Positions 1 through 8,436 of a stretch of 47,828 bases of DNA are shown one piece after another. The notes under the pieces are model-generated. The model made no database searches. It saw only the letters and a list, made by a program, of their open reading frames with translations, and was not told where the DNA came from. A program made the position numbers and the translations under genes. Each line of letters starts with the position of its first letter. Within the stretch, counting starts at the first letter, position 1. Location of the stretch: assembly GCA_905234185.1 (NCBI GenBank), contig CAJOGC010000003.1, positions 95,453-143,280 of the forward strand. The letters run 5' to 3'. The stretch is from an uncultured Alphaproteobacteria bacterium (GTDB taxonomy: Bacteria; Pseudomonadota; Alphaproteobacteria; Rs-D84).

Positions 1-2616
1 CGCACCATTCAACAAGACGTTTCCATCGGAAACCTCTACAGATGCAATCCCCAGCGCACCAGTCGCCGTGACATCAGTTGTTCCACCGGTTGATTGCAAC
101 GAACTCATTGTTATCTGTTTACCAACGATATCCAAATCACCAGCATTAGAAACCAACCCTGTGGTTGTCACAGAATTTGCGTTCGCCGTTCCAGCAATAC
201 TTGCCGTGCTGTCTGCACCGATACTGATTGCACCTGTTGTCACGGTCGAACCACTAACAGTTATTGCACCACCATCGGTCACATTTATCGCATTATTGAA
301 TCCAACAGAACCGCTGTTTGCGCTAACTGTTAATTCACCATCACCACTGGTAATATTAACCATCCCGGACACTTCTATGTCTTTTGCGGAAATGATATTA
401 AGTATCCCGTTTGCTATCGACATACCACCCGCAACAGAAATATCTTGGTTCGTTGCCGTCGTTTGCAAAGTTAACGCATCGGTTCCGTTAATAATCATAC
501 CATTTGCAGGATTTGTTCCGTCATACCAAATACCATTGGAAATATTTATACCACCACCTGTCGCAGAAACAGTATCGCCATGCATAATGAACTTACCATT
601 TCCGGACAAAGACCTTAATGTAGTATCGGCCGAATATATTTCTACCGTTCCCCCATTGCTTGCCGTGACATCGCCCGCTACACTTAATATAGATGAATTT
701 GCATCACCAAACGCAACACTTCCAAGATTTGCGGCCGAAACACTCTGTGCAATTTCGATTACATCAGCCACCAAAGTACCCGTACGCGCAACATCAGAAT
801 CTGTGGCAACTACATTTCCATCGATGTCTATTTGGCCCGCCGACGAAAGGACGAATCTGTTAACACCACTGTTGGCGACATTGACATTGCCCGCACCCGT
901 GGCGTTCGTGGCACCAAAAGTCAAATTACCACCAATTTGCGTTCCGCCATTAACATTTAATTCATATGTATTTGGTCCGACATTAAACGCACCGTTCGTT
1001 GTTAGCAAATCCCCGGTGATAGTCGCGCTGCCGATTAAGGCATCAAGATTTATTATGCCCCCTGTTGCCTTGATACCACCAACGGCGACGCTGGCCCCAC
1101 TGTTAGCATCAGACCCACGTACCTTTGCGGTTCCACCGGTTGATTCGACAACACCGTCTATGGCGACTTGACGCGCGCTTATATTTGTTGTTCCCGATGT
1201 ATTCATCACACCGCCCGACAAATGTATTTGACCGGTCGCATCCGTCTGTGACGCAATGGTCAATGCCCCGCTGTTTGACACACCAACCAATTCTATCTGA
1301 TTACCATTCAGTATCATAGTACCGGCATTAGAAACCGCCCCGGCGGCCGACAAAGCAGCATCAGCAACAATATGTGTTGTCGACCCATTTGTACCAAAAA
1401 TACTTGTTCCTGATGTGTCTGCACCACTTATGACAATATTTGCATTACTGCCCTCGATTGTCGAAACAACCAAATTATTACCACGGTTTTGGATTGTTGA
1501 CGCACTTATCCCATTACCGGACGACAAAGTCATATTAGCGGCCGCATTTTCCGAACCGTTTGTAATATTATTCGCCGTGATAGAACCGTTATTCACGACT
1601 AATTCAAACATAGTTAACTTATTGTTTTCGAACACTTGGGCCAAACTGTCAGCGTTTCCACCCATTACCAAGGTTCCGGTTTTAAGGCTAAATCCGTTTG
1701 TAGCGGCCATCGCACTTAAATCAAAACCATTGGCCAGATTTGTTTCACCAGCAACAACCAGCCCCAAATCTCCCTTGTTAACAAAAGATGCATTATTTCC
1801 AGAACCGCCGTTAACACGCAATGAATTTAACGACATTGTCATTGTTCCATTGTTTGAACCGTTCTGCACAGTGCCATTAACAACCATATCCGTTCCGGTC
1901 ACATCCATTAATGTCCCAAGATTTTCCCAATTATTGACAGCGGCAATCGCCCCGGACACAATTGTCATACTCCCGGTCTGGTTTTGCAACCCGCCCACAG
2001 ACATACTGCCCGCACTAATGTTAGTTGTACCGTTTGTAATAACATCACCTGTCACAGAAAAAATATTTGTGGTATTAACTGCTATGCTACCGGCGGAAGA
2101 ACTAAGCGTTCCGCCCACCGTCACTGTGTTTGCAGATAAATTCAATGCGGTACCAGTTGACACTGAACCGGTGCTAAGTGCATTAACATCCTGAATTACC
2201 AATGCACCAATCGCATCTATCGTTCCGATTGACACACTATCGATTGTTTCACCCTGGCTCTTGACGGCAAGCCCCAGAGAATGCCCAGACAAAACTTGCA
2301 ACAAACTGGTAATAGAAACATCTCCGTCACTGCGAACAGTATAACTATTGTCCGCGGTTGTTTCGATAAAAACCAGGCCGGTACCTGTACCACCACTGTT
2401 TTGACCGACATATAAACTGGTCGCGGTCAAACCATCGTCCCCCAACGACAAACCCGCACCACTTACTATACGCACATTATCATGCCCCCCCGAAGGAACC
2501 GTCAATCCAGGCAAAACATTAGTTCCCGGATTGTTATCCGGATCAATCACCAATGGCGCAGCAACGGCCGAACTAAACGACAACAGGCAGCATGCAAACG
2601 TTAATAAATTTTTCAT
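1..2616 (-). CDS. Large secreted repetitive adhesin-like protein, N-terminal part (cut by window edge)
   Basis: One frame stays open on the minus strand from an ATG at 2616 to the window edge; I read every codon and found no stop in 872 residues. Residues 1-19 look like a Sec signal peptide (MKNLLTF, hydrophobic core, AVA before A20). The rest is low in Cys, Lys and aromatic residues and rich in Gly, Ser, Thr, Asn, Val and Ala. It has a loose repeat of short beta-strand-like stretches ending in Asn-Gly or Ser-Gly turns, as in beta-helix passengers of autotransporters and filamentous adhesins. No autotransporter barrel is visible because the C-terminus lies outside. There is no clear Shine-Dalgarno before the ATG. 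A surface adhesin is inferred from composition and the signal peptide only. Confidence 0.8.
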   Translation of the reverse strand, partial: MKNLLTFACCLLSFSSAVAAPLVIDPDNNPGTNVLPGLTVPSGGHDNVRIVSGAGLSLGDDGLTATSLYVGQNSGGTGTGLVFIETTADNSYTVRSDGDVSITSLLQVLSGHSLGLAVKSQGETIDSVSIGTIDAIGALVIQDVNALSTGSVSTGTALNLSANTVTVGGTLSSSAGSIAVNTTNIFSVTGDVITNGTTNISAGSMSVGGLQNQTGSMTIVSGAIAAVNNWENLGTLMDVTGTDMVVNGTVQNGSNNGTMTMSLNSLRVNGGSGNNASFVNKGDLGLVVAGETNLANGFDLSAMAATNGFSLKTGTLVMGGNADSLAQVFENNKLTMFELVVNNGSITANNITNGSENAAANMTLSSGNGISASTIQNRGNNLVVSTIEGSNANIVISGADTSGTSIFGTNGSTTHIVADAALSAAGAVSNAGTMILNGNQIELVGVSNSGALTIASQTDATGQIHLSGGVMNTSGTTNISARQVAIDGVVESTGGTAKVRGSDANSGASVAVGGIKATGGIINLDALIGSATITGDLLTTNGAFNVGPNTYELNVNGGTQIGGNLTFGATNATGAGNVNVANSGVNRFVLSSAGQIDIDGNVVATDSDVARTGTLVADVIEIAQSVSAANLGSVAFGDANSSILSVAGDVTASNGGTVEIYSADTTLRSLSGNGKFIMHGDTVSATGGGINISNGIWYDGTNPANGMIINGTDALTLQTTATNQDISVAGGMSIANGILNIISAKDIEVSGMVNITSGDGELTVSANSGSVGFNNAINVTDGGAITVSGSTVTTGAISIGADSTASIAGTANANSVTTTGLVSNAGDLDIVGKQITMSSLQSTGGTTDVTATGALGIASVEVSDGNVLLNGA

Positions 2617-2618
2617 AA

Positions 2619-3989
<1,371 letters not shown>

Positions 3990-4009
3990 AGCACTAGTAA
4001 AAGGAAACA

Positions 4010-4030
4010 ACGGGGGACAAATGCCCCCGT
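4010..4030 (+). terminator. Hairpin after eno, possible terminator
   Basis: A perfect 7-bp stem (ACGGGGG / CCCCCGT) with a 7-base loop begins 20 bases after the eno stop and is followed only by GTTTAA. The T-run is weak, so termination may be partial and allow read-through into the small membrane protein that starts at 4041. Confidence 0.55.
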
Positions 4031-4040
4031 GTTTAACAGA

Positions 4041-4241
4041 ATGAATATAAACATTATTGTTCTTGTTAAATACATTGTGTGTACCATATTGATTATGGCT
4101 GTTGTTTGTGCACCGGCATATTTGGCGCGTCAAACTAAGCAAGATAAAACTAACATGGCGCGCATTCGTATTGCATCTTGGATACTTGGTTGGTCACTGA
4201 TTGCATGGATTTGGGCGTTGTTTCAATCAACAAAAAAATAA
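4041..4241 (+). CDS. Small two-helix membrane protein, superinfection-immunity-like
   Basis: 66 residues from the ATG at 4041. A GTG at 4029 would add four residues but lies inside the preceding hairpin. A hydrophobic helix at about residues 6-30 is followed by a basic, polar stretch (ARQTKQDKTNMARIR). A second helix follows at about 41-61 with the pattern ILGWSLIAWIWALFQS, which resembles the 'GWt.iGWi.AL' motif of the T4 superinfection-immunity (Imm) domain family seen widely in bacteria. That assignment rests on motif resemblance only. No strong ribosome-binding site is present. A strong terminator overlaps the stop. Confidence 0.6.
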   Translation: MNINIIVLVKYIVCTILIMAVVCAPAYLARQTKQDKTNMARIRIASWILGWSLIAWIWALFQSTKK

Positions 4242-4263
4242 CGGGACAAAACGTCCCGTTATT
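4237..4263 (+). terminator. Strong bidirectional terminator after the small membrane protein
   Basis: A perfect 11-bp stem (AATAACGGGAC / GTCCCGTTATT) with loop AAAAC overlaps the stop codon. A/T tracts on both sides could let it also end transcripts of the minus-strand small ORF at 4299-4430. Confidence 0.75.
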
Positions 4264-4298
4264 TCAATTGCATTTTTCTAAAGATGTATGAACAAATA

Positions 4299-4430
4299 TT
4301 ATCTTTCGTCTTCTTCGGGCAATTTAACACCACATTCTAACAATTTGGCACGAATATTAACCTTGGCGGCGCCACTCCTGAACCCCGCGGTACAACCCGC
4401 CCGTTCGAACTTTTTTTTATTATCAGTCAT
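4299..4430 (-). CDS. Small 43-residue ORF, unknown function
   Basis: The ORF reads MTDNKKKFERAGCTAGFRSG and ends in an acidic tail, PEEDER. It is short, so I checked its signals. GAGGT lies 6 bases before the ATG. A near-consensus promoter (TTGACA, 16-base spacer, TATAGT) sits about 40 bases further up, and a strong hairpin lies just past the stop. It is mostly charged with two Cys and no membrane segment. I recognise no family. The complete set of expression signals argues for a real gene, which could be a small protein or the coding part of a regulatory RNA. Confidence 0.6.
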   Translation of the reverse strand: MTDNKKKFERAGCTAGFRSGAAKVNIRAKLLECGVKLPEEDER

Positions 4431-4468
4431 GTTTTTACCTCTATTCAAAACATCTCTCTGACAGTCCG

Positions 4469-4496
4469 ACTATACACATACGGACTTTTTTGTCAA
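4469..4496 (-). promoter_or_regulatory. Near-consensus promoter with an inverted repeat over the -10
   Basis: TTGACA (4496-4491), a 16-base spacer and TATAGT (4474-4469) face the 43-residue ORF. AGTCCG (4463-4468) and CGGACT (4481-4486) form an inverted repeat that encloses the -10, as an operator would. It could also be a plus-strand terminator stem, since six T follow on that strand, but no plus-strand gene here needs one. Confidence 0.6.
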
Positions 4497-4522
4497 GTAT
4501 TTTTTCACCCCATTGCGCACCA

Positions 4523-6013
4523 CTACATGCCACATCCATATTCACCACAGGTTCCATCGGAATATTCGCCGACCTCTATGGCGACCGGATTCGCCGCAGG
4601 TTCATTGGTTGTATAGTGCGTTTCCTTTACCACACGAACACGACGATTTGCCGCATTTGGTGTATTATCTGGTGTCGGCACCGCAAGATCTTCTTCACCA
4701 CTTGACACGGCGACAATCTGACTTGCCGGTATACCATATTCAATTAACATTTTCTGGACCGCTTCGGCACGACGACCACCCAAGGCATAGTTATAACTCT
4801 TGGTCCCCGCGGTATCGGTATGTCCAACAACGGAAACCTTGATATTTTTGTTTTCTTGTGTCGCAGTTGCTAACCTTTCAATCAGTTCGCGATATTCAGG
4901 TTTAATTGTCGCCTTATTAAAATCAAAGCGAACCTCGAAAACTTCTTCCATAACATGCTGTTTGGGTTCCAATGGAATCTGTTGCACTTTAATCATGGTT
5001 TTTTCACCGGCCGCGGCCTGTAATTTATCCAACCGGGCATTAATGGCCGCCAACTCTTCACGCATCGCCATCATCATATCGACAAATTCTTGACGCGTCA
5101 CCACATCCGGATTCACATAAATTTCTGGTTCTGGACAATTACATGGTTCCTGGACCACTGGTTCTGGGCATGGTTTCACCTTGCATACCTTATATGCGCA
5201 TTGACACTGACCATTTGATGTCTTAGTCACGGTTTTATCGCCACCATAGATATTTTGATTGAAAATCATCGGTTCAACCGGCACAGGATTAATAAGATGT
5301 TCCGGCACATTAACATTATTAACAATAATCACACCTTCACGTGAACGCGCGGAATTACTTATTGCACGCATATTGCGCGTTTCCGGATAATATTCATCCG
5401 TGGTGCGTTTCATGGTAATTTCTGTCTTGACGGGTTCTGGCGTCTGAACCTTGCTTATAACCTTGCCACCCTTGCAGTCGCGCAGAGCGATCATTGCTTT
5501 TTGGAAACGGTCACGACACTGACGCGCGGTTGCCGTTTGGCCACTTGCCGTTGCAGACAACCAACAATCGTACTTAGCCTGAACCTCGGCCGCCAATTCC
5601 GGCTGGACAGAGCCGGCATCATTTTTCAATTGTTCCATTAACTCGTTATATGCGGTATATAATTCGAACGAGGTCTGTTCATCATCAACCGGCCAACTTT
5701 CCAACGTTTCTGGGAATGGCACCTCTCCTGAAAACGCAGCGACTGCCTTTTGTGCAAAAAGTTCACCCATATCGGCATAACCACTGGTCCGTGCGTTATA
5801 GATTGCGTAAGACCGATAATTCATCGCCAATTGATTAAGGAAAGAATCCTTATGCGGCGCGGAATAAACATCCAACCGTTCAACGTAGTCAACCGTTGGC
5901 GTTGATGCAACATATGCACCATCATTTGACACACCACGCGTACATGCCGTCAAAACCAATGCGGACACACACAACAGTATTTGCACTTTGTACTTTGTAC
6001 TCTGAACTTTCAT
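4523..6013 (-). CDS. OmpA-domain outer-membrane lipoprotein
   Basis: 496 residues. A signal peptide ends in the lipobox LTAC, so Cys24 should be lipidated. The middle is a region of unknown function, with a Cys/Pro stretch (CQCAYKVCKVKPCPEP, then CNCPEPE) near residues 268-298 and a short helical segment after it. The C-terminus is an OmpA-like peptidoglycan-binding domain, recognised by VRFDFNKATIKPEY, VVGHTDTAGTKSYN, GGRRAEAV and NRRVRVV. It probably ties the outer membrane to peptidoglycan like Pal, but is much larger than Pal and is not next to tolB. The ATG follows AAAGGGGA by 7 bases. Four 7-base repeats occupy codons 2-11, so a slipped copy would shift the frame. Confidence 0.88.
   Translation of the reverse strand: MKVQSTKYKVQILLCVSALVLTACTRGVSNDGAYVASTPTVDYVERLDVYSAPHKDSFLNQLAMNYRSYAIYNARTSGYADMGELFAQKAVAAFSGEVPFPETLESWPVDDEQTSFELYTAYNELMEQLKNDAGSVQPELAAEVQAKYDCWLSATASGQTATARQCRDRFQKAMIALRDCKGGKVISKVQTPEPVKTEITMKRTTDEYYPETRNMRAISNSARSREGVIIVNNVNVPEHLINPVPVEPMIFNQNIYGGDKTVTKTSNGQCQCAYKVCKVKPCPEPVVQEPCNCPEPEIYVNPDVVTRQEFVDMMMAMREELAAINARLDKLQAAAGEKTMIKVQQIPLEPKQHVMEEVFEVRFDFNKATIKPEYRELIERLATATQENKNIKVSVVGHTDTAGTKSYNYALGGRRAEAVQKMLIEYGIPASQIVAVSSGEEDLAVPTPDNTPNAANRRVRVVKETHYTTNEPAANPVAIEVGEYSDGTCGEYGCGM
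5981..6008 (-). repeat. Heptamer array inside the start of the OmpA lipoprotein gene
   Basis: On the coding strand the 28 bases after ATGAA read as four 7-base units: AGTTCAG, AGTACAA, AGTACAA, AGTGCAA. The translation is KVQSTKYKVQ, an unusual start for a lipoprotein signal peptide. Seven is not a multiple of three, so gain or loss of one unit would destroy the frame. Confidence 0.75.
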
Positions 6014-6089
6014 TAAAATCCCCTTTCCCTTGTCCTGTGTATTATACGATTTTTCGCCGAATTAGTAAAGCACAAAAAGCATTCGGTAC

Positions 6090-6902
6090 TTATTTATCCA
6101 TAAACTGTGTCGCTATTGCCCCCAACGACGATATACCGCCATTTAAACTGGCACCGTTTTTTGTGATATCGCCCACCGTTTGCATAATTTGCGTTGTGCT
6201 GTTTTTTTGTCCAACATTTCCCATTGCGGTTGTCAAGAATTCGCCCCACATCTGTTTCTTTTTCTGATTAATCTTCACACTGGAACAGCGATCGGACTTG
6301 TCCACCAGTTTTGCTGCCATGGTTGCTTCCTGGCGATTATAGTCCCCGACACCAAAATCAACCAAATCAAATATTTCGTAAATATTAGACACCGTTTTCT
6401 GTTCATTTTTGCCGCATGTCGGTGATCCATCGGGACAATATGTCGTCTTAGATGCCTTTGGAAAATAATGCCAGACCATATTTTTATCCGATGCACTATC
6501 AAAATTATCATAGCAGATATTATTCATATCCGTTCCGGCGGAATAACGAACACTGGCATCAAAACCGCTTCCACCTGGGCAACGTTGCCTGTTCAGACGC
6601 CGTTCGATTTCGTCCGCAGTGGCGGCACCGGTTTTGGCCCATTCTTTAATTGTGTTATTTACGAATTCTATTTCCGCACTGGACGGTGTACATTCCGTAT
6701 CCAATTCGCGTTGCTTCGCATTTAAATTTTGGACATCAGAAACCAGTGACAGCACCGATGGTACCAATCCGGCCGCGGTACTGGACGCACTGGATTCCTG
6801 GGTCGCGACAGGCGCAGCCTTTTTAATGGCCACCGCAGCCAAGGCCACATTCGTGACCACACACACCAGTGATACAGTAAATATGAAAAGACTTTTCTTC
6901 AT
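6090..6902 (-). CDS. Exported protein of unknown function
   Basis: 270 residues. Residues 1-22 form a signal peptide (MKKSLF, hydrophobic core, VALA before A23). An Ala/Ser/Thr-rich linker (to about residue 45) is followed by a domain with six Cys in pairs (CTPSS, RQRCPGG, NNICYD, TYCPDG, PTCGKNE, DRCSS), consistent with periplasmic disulphides. The C-terminal 50 residues are polar and Gly/Ser/Thr-rich. I recognise no family. It lies 76 bases upstream of the OmpA lipoprotein on the same strand, with no terminator between them, so the two are probably co-transcribed and act in the envelope. An extended -10 promoter precedes it. Confidence 0.8.
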   Translation of the reverse strand: MKKSLFIFTVSLVCVVTNVALAAVAIKKAAPVATQESSASSTAAGLVPSVLSLVSDVQNLNAKQRELDTECTPSSAEIEFVNNTIKEWAKTGAATADEIERRLNRQRCPGGSGFDASVRYSAGTDMNNICYDNFDSASDKNMVWHYFPKASKTTYCPDGSPTCGKNEQKTVSNIYEIFDLVDFGVGDYNRQEATMAAKLVDKSDRCSSVKINQKKKQMWGEFLTTAMGNVGQKNSTTQIMQTVGDITKNGASLNGGISSLGAIATQFMDK

Positions 6903-6916
6903 CTCTCTTGTGCGAT

Positions 6917-6944
6917 ATTATATCACAAAACGAACATCAAACAA
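6917..6944 (-). promoter_or_regulatory. Extended -10 promoter for the 6090-6902 exported protein
   Basis: Minus strand: TTGTTT (6944-6939), a 16-base spacer and TG-A-TATAAT (-10 at 6922-6917). The core GTGATATAATAT is shared with the promoter of the exported protein at 8437-10377. Confidence 0.5.
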
Positions 6945-6992
6945 ATATAAAAATTGCTTTTTATTATCTGTCGCGCTAAACTTGTTATAGAT

Positions 6993-7469
6993 ATGACTGA
7001 TAATCGCACATTTATAATCTTTTTCAAACATCGCCGTCTGCAACGTTTGTGGCAGTTCTTTTTCACGGGTTGGGGATTGGTGATGGTTGCCGCACTGGTT
7101 GCGGGCGCGTTATTCACACATCAATTAATCTGGACCCCGATATCTGCGATTAACATGGCGGACATTGCAACGAATCAATTTAAAATGACAGACGCATCGT
7201 TTTCTGGCGTCGATCACGATGGTAATCCGTTTAATATCCATGCCAAAACTGCACGCCAAGAATACGATGCCCCGGACACAATATTCCTTGATTCTGTACA
7301 TGGAAAAATTACTCGACTTATCAATGGCACACCCGAAACAAGCGATATCAGTGCAAATCACGGTCGATACGACATCAAATCCAAACGCGTCACATTGATT
7401 GGCAATGTTCGTGTGGATTCGACAACTGGGGACAAGGCATTAACTGACGAAATGGTGTTGAAACTATGA
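6993..7469 (+). CDS. lptC: LPS export ABC transporter periplasmic protein LptC
   Basis: 158 residues: a basic N-terminus (KHRRLQRL), one transmembrane anchor at about residues 20-43, then a single LptC-like beta-jellyroll domain (IATNQFKMTDASFSGVDHDG, NIHAKTARQEYDAPD). LptC links the LptB2FG ATPase to the periplasmic LptA bridge. Length is typical for the family. The TGA stop overlaps the lptB ATG (ATGA), so the two are translationally coupled. No Shine-Dalgarno precedes the ATG, and a possible TTGCTT/TAAACT promoter ends only about 10 bases before it, so the leader may be very short. lptA, which normally sits between lptC and lptB in alphaproteobacteria, is absent. Confidence 0.85.
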   Translation: MTDNRTFIIFFKHRRLQRLWQFFFTGWGLVMVAALVAGALFTHQLIWTPISAINMADIATNQFKMTDASFSGVDHDGNPFNIHAKTARQEYDAPDTIFLDSVHGKITRLINGTPETSDISANHGRYDIKSKRVTLIGNVRVDSTTGDKALTDEMVLKL

Positions 7470-8194
7470 AACAATCTGTATTACGTGTTGAACATTTATC
7501 TAAATCATATGGCAAACGCATGGTTCTGCGCGACATATCGATGGTTGCGCGCCAGGGGGAATCGGTTGGCCTGCTGGGGCCAAACGGCGCCGGAAAAACC
7601 ACTGCGTTCTATTGTATAACTGGCCAGTTAAATGCGACCGGCGGTCAAATATTCCTGAATTCACAGGATATAACCCATCTGCCGTTTTATCAGCGGTCGC
7701 GCCTGAACATTGGCTATTTGCCCCAGGAAAACAGTGTATTCCGCGGTCTGACGGTTGAACAAAATATTATGGCAATACTAGAGGTTGTAGAACCCAGCAA
7801 GAAAAAACGTCAACAAAAACTGGATGCATTATTGGACGAATTTGCAATTTCATCTTTGCGTCGCAGTCCTGCAACCGCACTGTCGGGGGGCGAACGTCGT
7901 CGTGTTGAAATTGCGCGTGCATTGGCGAATGATCCGAAATTTATTTTGCTGGACGAACCATTTGCCGGAATCGACCCGATTGCCGTTAACGAAATTCGTT
8001 CATTGGTGTCGCAATTAAAGAATCGCGGTCTGGGTGTTATCATCACCGACCATAATGTGCGGGAAACATTGGGTATTACAGACCACAGTTATGTTCTGCA
8101 TGATGGCAAGATTTTAAAACACGGCACAACCGACGAAATTGTCGCCGATGAAATGGTTAAAAAAGTTTACCTGGGCGAAGATTTTGTTATGTGA
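7466..8194 (+). CDS. lptB: LPS export ABC transporter ATPase LptB
   Basis: 242 residues, the expected length. Walker A is GPNGAGKTT at residues 38-46, the signature is LSGGERRR, Walker B is FILLDEP followed by FAGIDP, and the H-loop is IITDHNVRET. The segment FAGIDPIAVNEI is characteristic of LptB among ABC ATPases. It drives extraction of LPS from the inner membrane with LptF and LptG, which are not in this window. It overlaps lptC by four bases. rpoN or hpf, often next in proteobacteria, do not follow; instead there is a gene-free stretch with repeat-like sequence. Confidence 0.95.
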   Translation: MKQSVLRVEHLSKSYGKRMVLRDISMVARQGESVGLLGPNGAGKTTAFYCITGQLNATGGQIFLNSQDITHLPFYQRSRLNIGYLPQENSVFRGLTVEQNIMAILEVVEPSKKKRQQKLDALLDEFAISSLRRSPATALSGGERRRVEIARALANDPKFILLDEPFAGIDPIAVNEIRSLVSQLKNRGLGVIITDHNVRETLGITDHSYVLHDGKILKHGTTDEIVADEMVKKVYLGEDFVM

Positions 8195-8350
8195 CAATAC
8201 AATTTAAATCGTGTTGTCATCCCCACGAAGACGGTGGATTTATTGTGCTCCAGACATAAATTACCTGCCGAAATATGATAAATCTATTACCACTACCCCG
8301 TCTCGCTCACTATCGTTCGCACCCCACACCTTCGCCATGCGAAGGGGAAT
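8195..8350. other. Gene-free stretch with degenerate palindromic repeats
   Basis: No convincing ORF. 8216-8240 (GTCATCCCCACGAAGACGGT) resembles the GTCATACCGAC hairpin element found at 46036-46061. CCTTCGC and GCGAAGG near 8328-8346 form a hairpin like the one downstream of tRNA-Pro at 38265-38325. I read this as remnants of dispersed palindromic repeats. Confidence 0.4.
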
Positions 8351-8409
8351 AAAAAACCGTCCCAGGTTTTCACGACGACAAGGATTTCGTGAAAACCTTA
8401 ATGGGACGG
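8351..8409 (-). terminator. Long hairpin terminator of the 8437-10377 gene
   Basis: CCGTCCCA plus GGTTTTCACGA pair with TCGTGAAAACC plus TGGGACGG: 19 paired bases with a 4-base bulge and an 11-base loop. On the minus strand a T6 run follows directly, so it ends the exported-protein gene. A second small hairpin (CTTTAGG/CCTAAAG, 8413-8432) lies between it and the stop codon. Confidence 0.8.
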
Positions 8410-8436
8410 CTACTTTAGGGACACACCTAAAGAAAC

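Noticed and set aside
68..1171. Long plus-strand open frame opposite the adhesin, with another at 1415-2194
   Set aside because: The minus-strand frame is open over the whole 2616 bases and starts with a signal peptide. The plus-strand frames begin without signals and have biased hydrophobic composition, as antisense shadows of Gly/Thr-rich sequence do.
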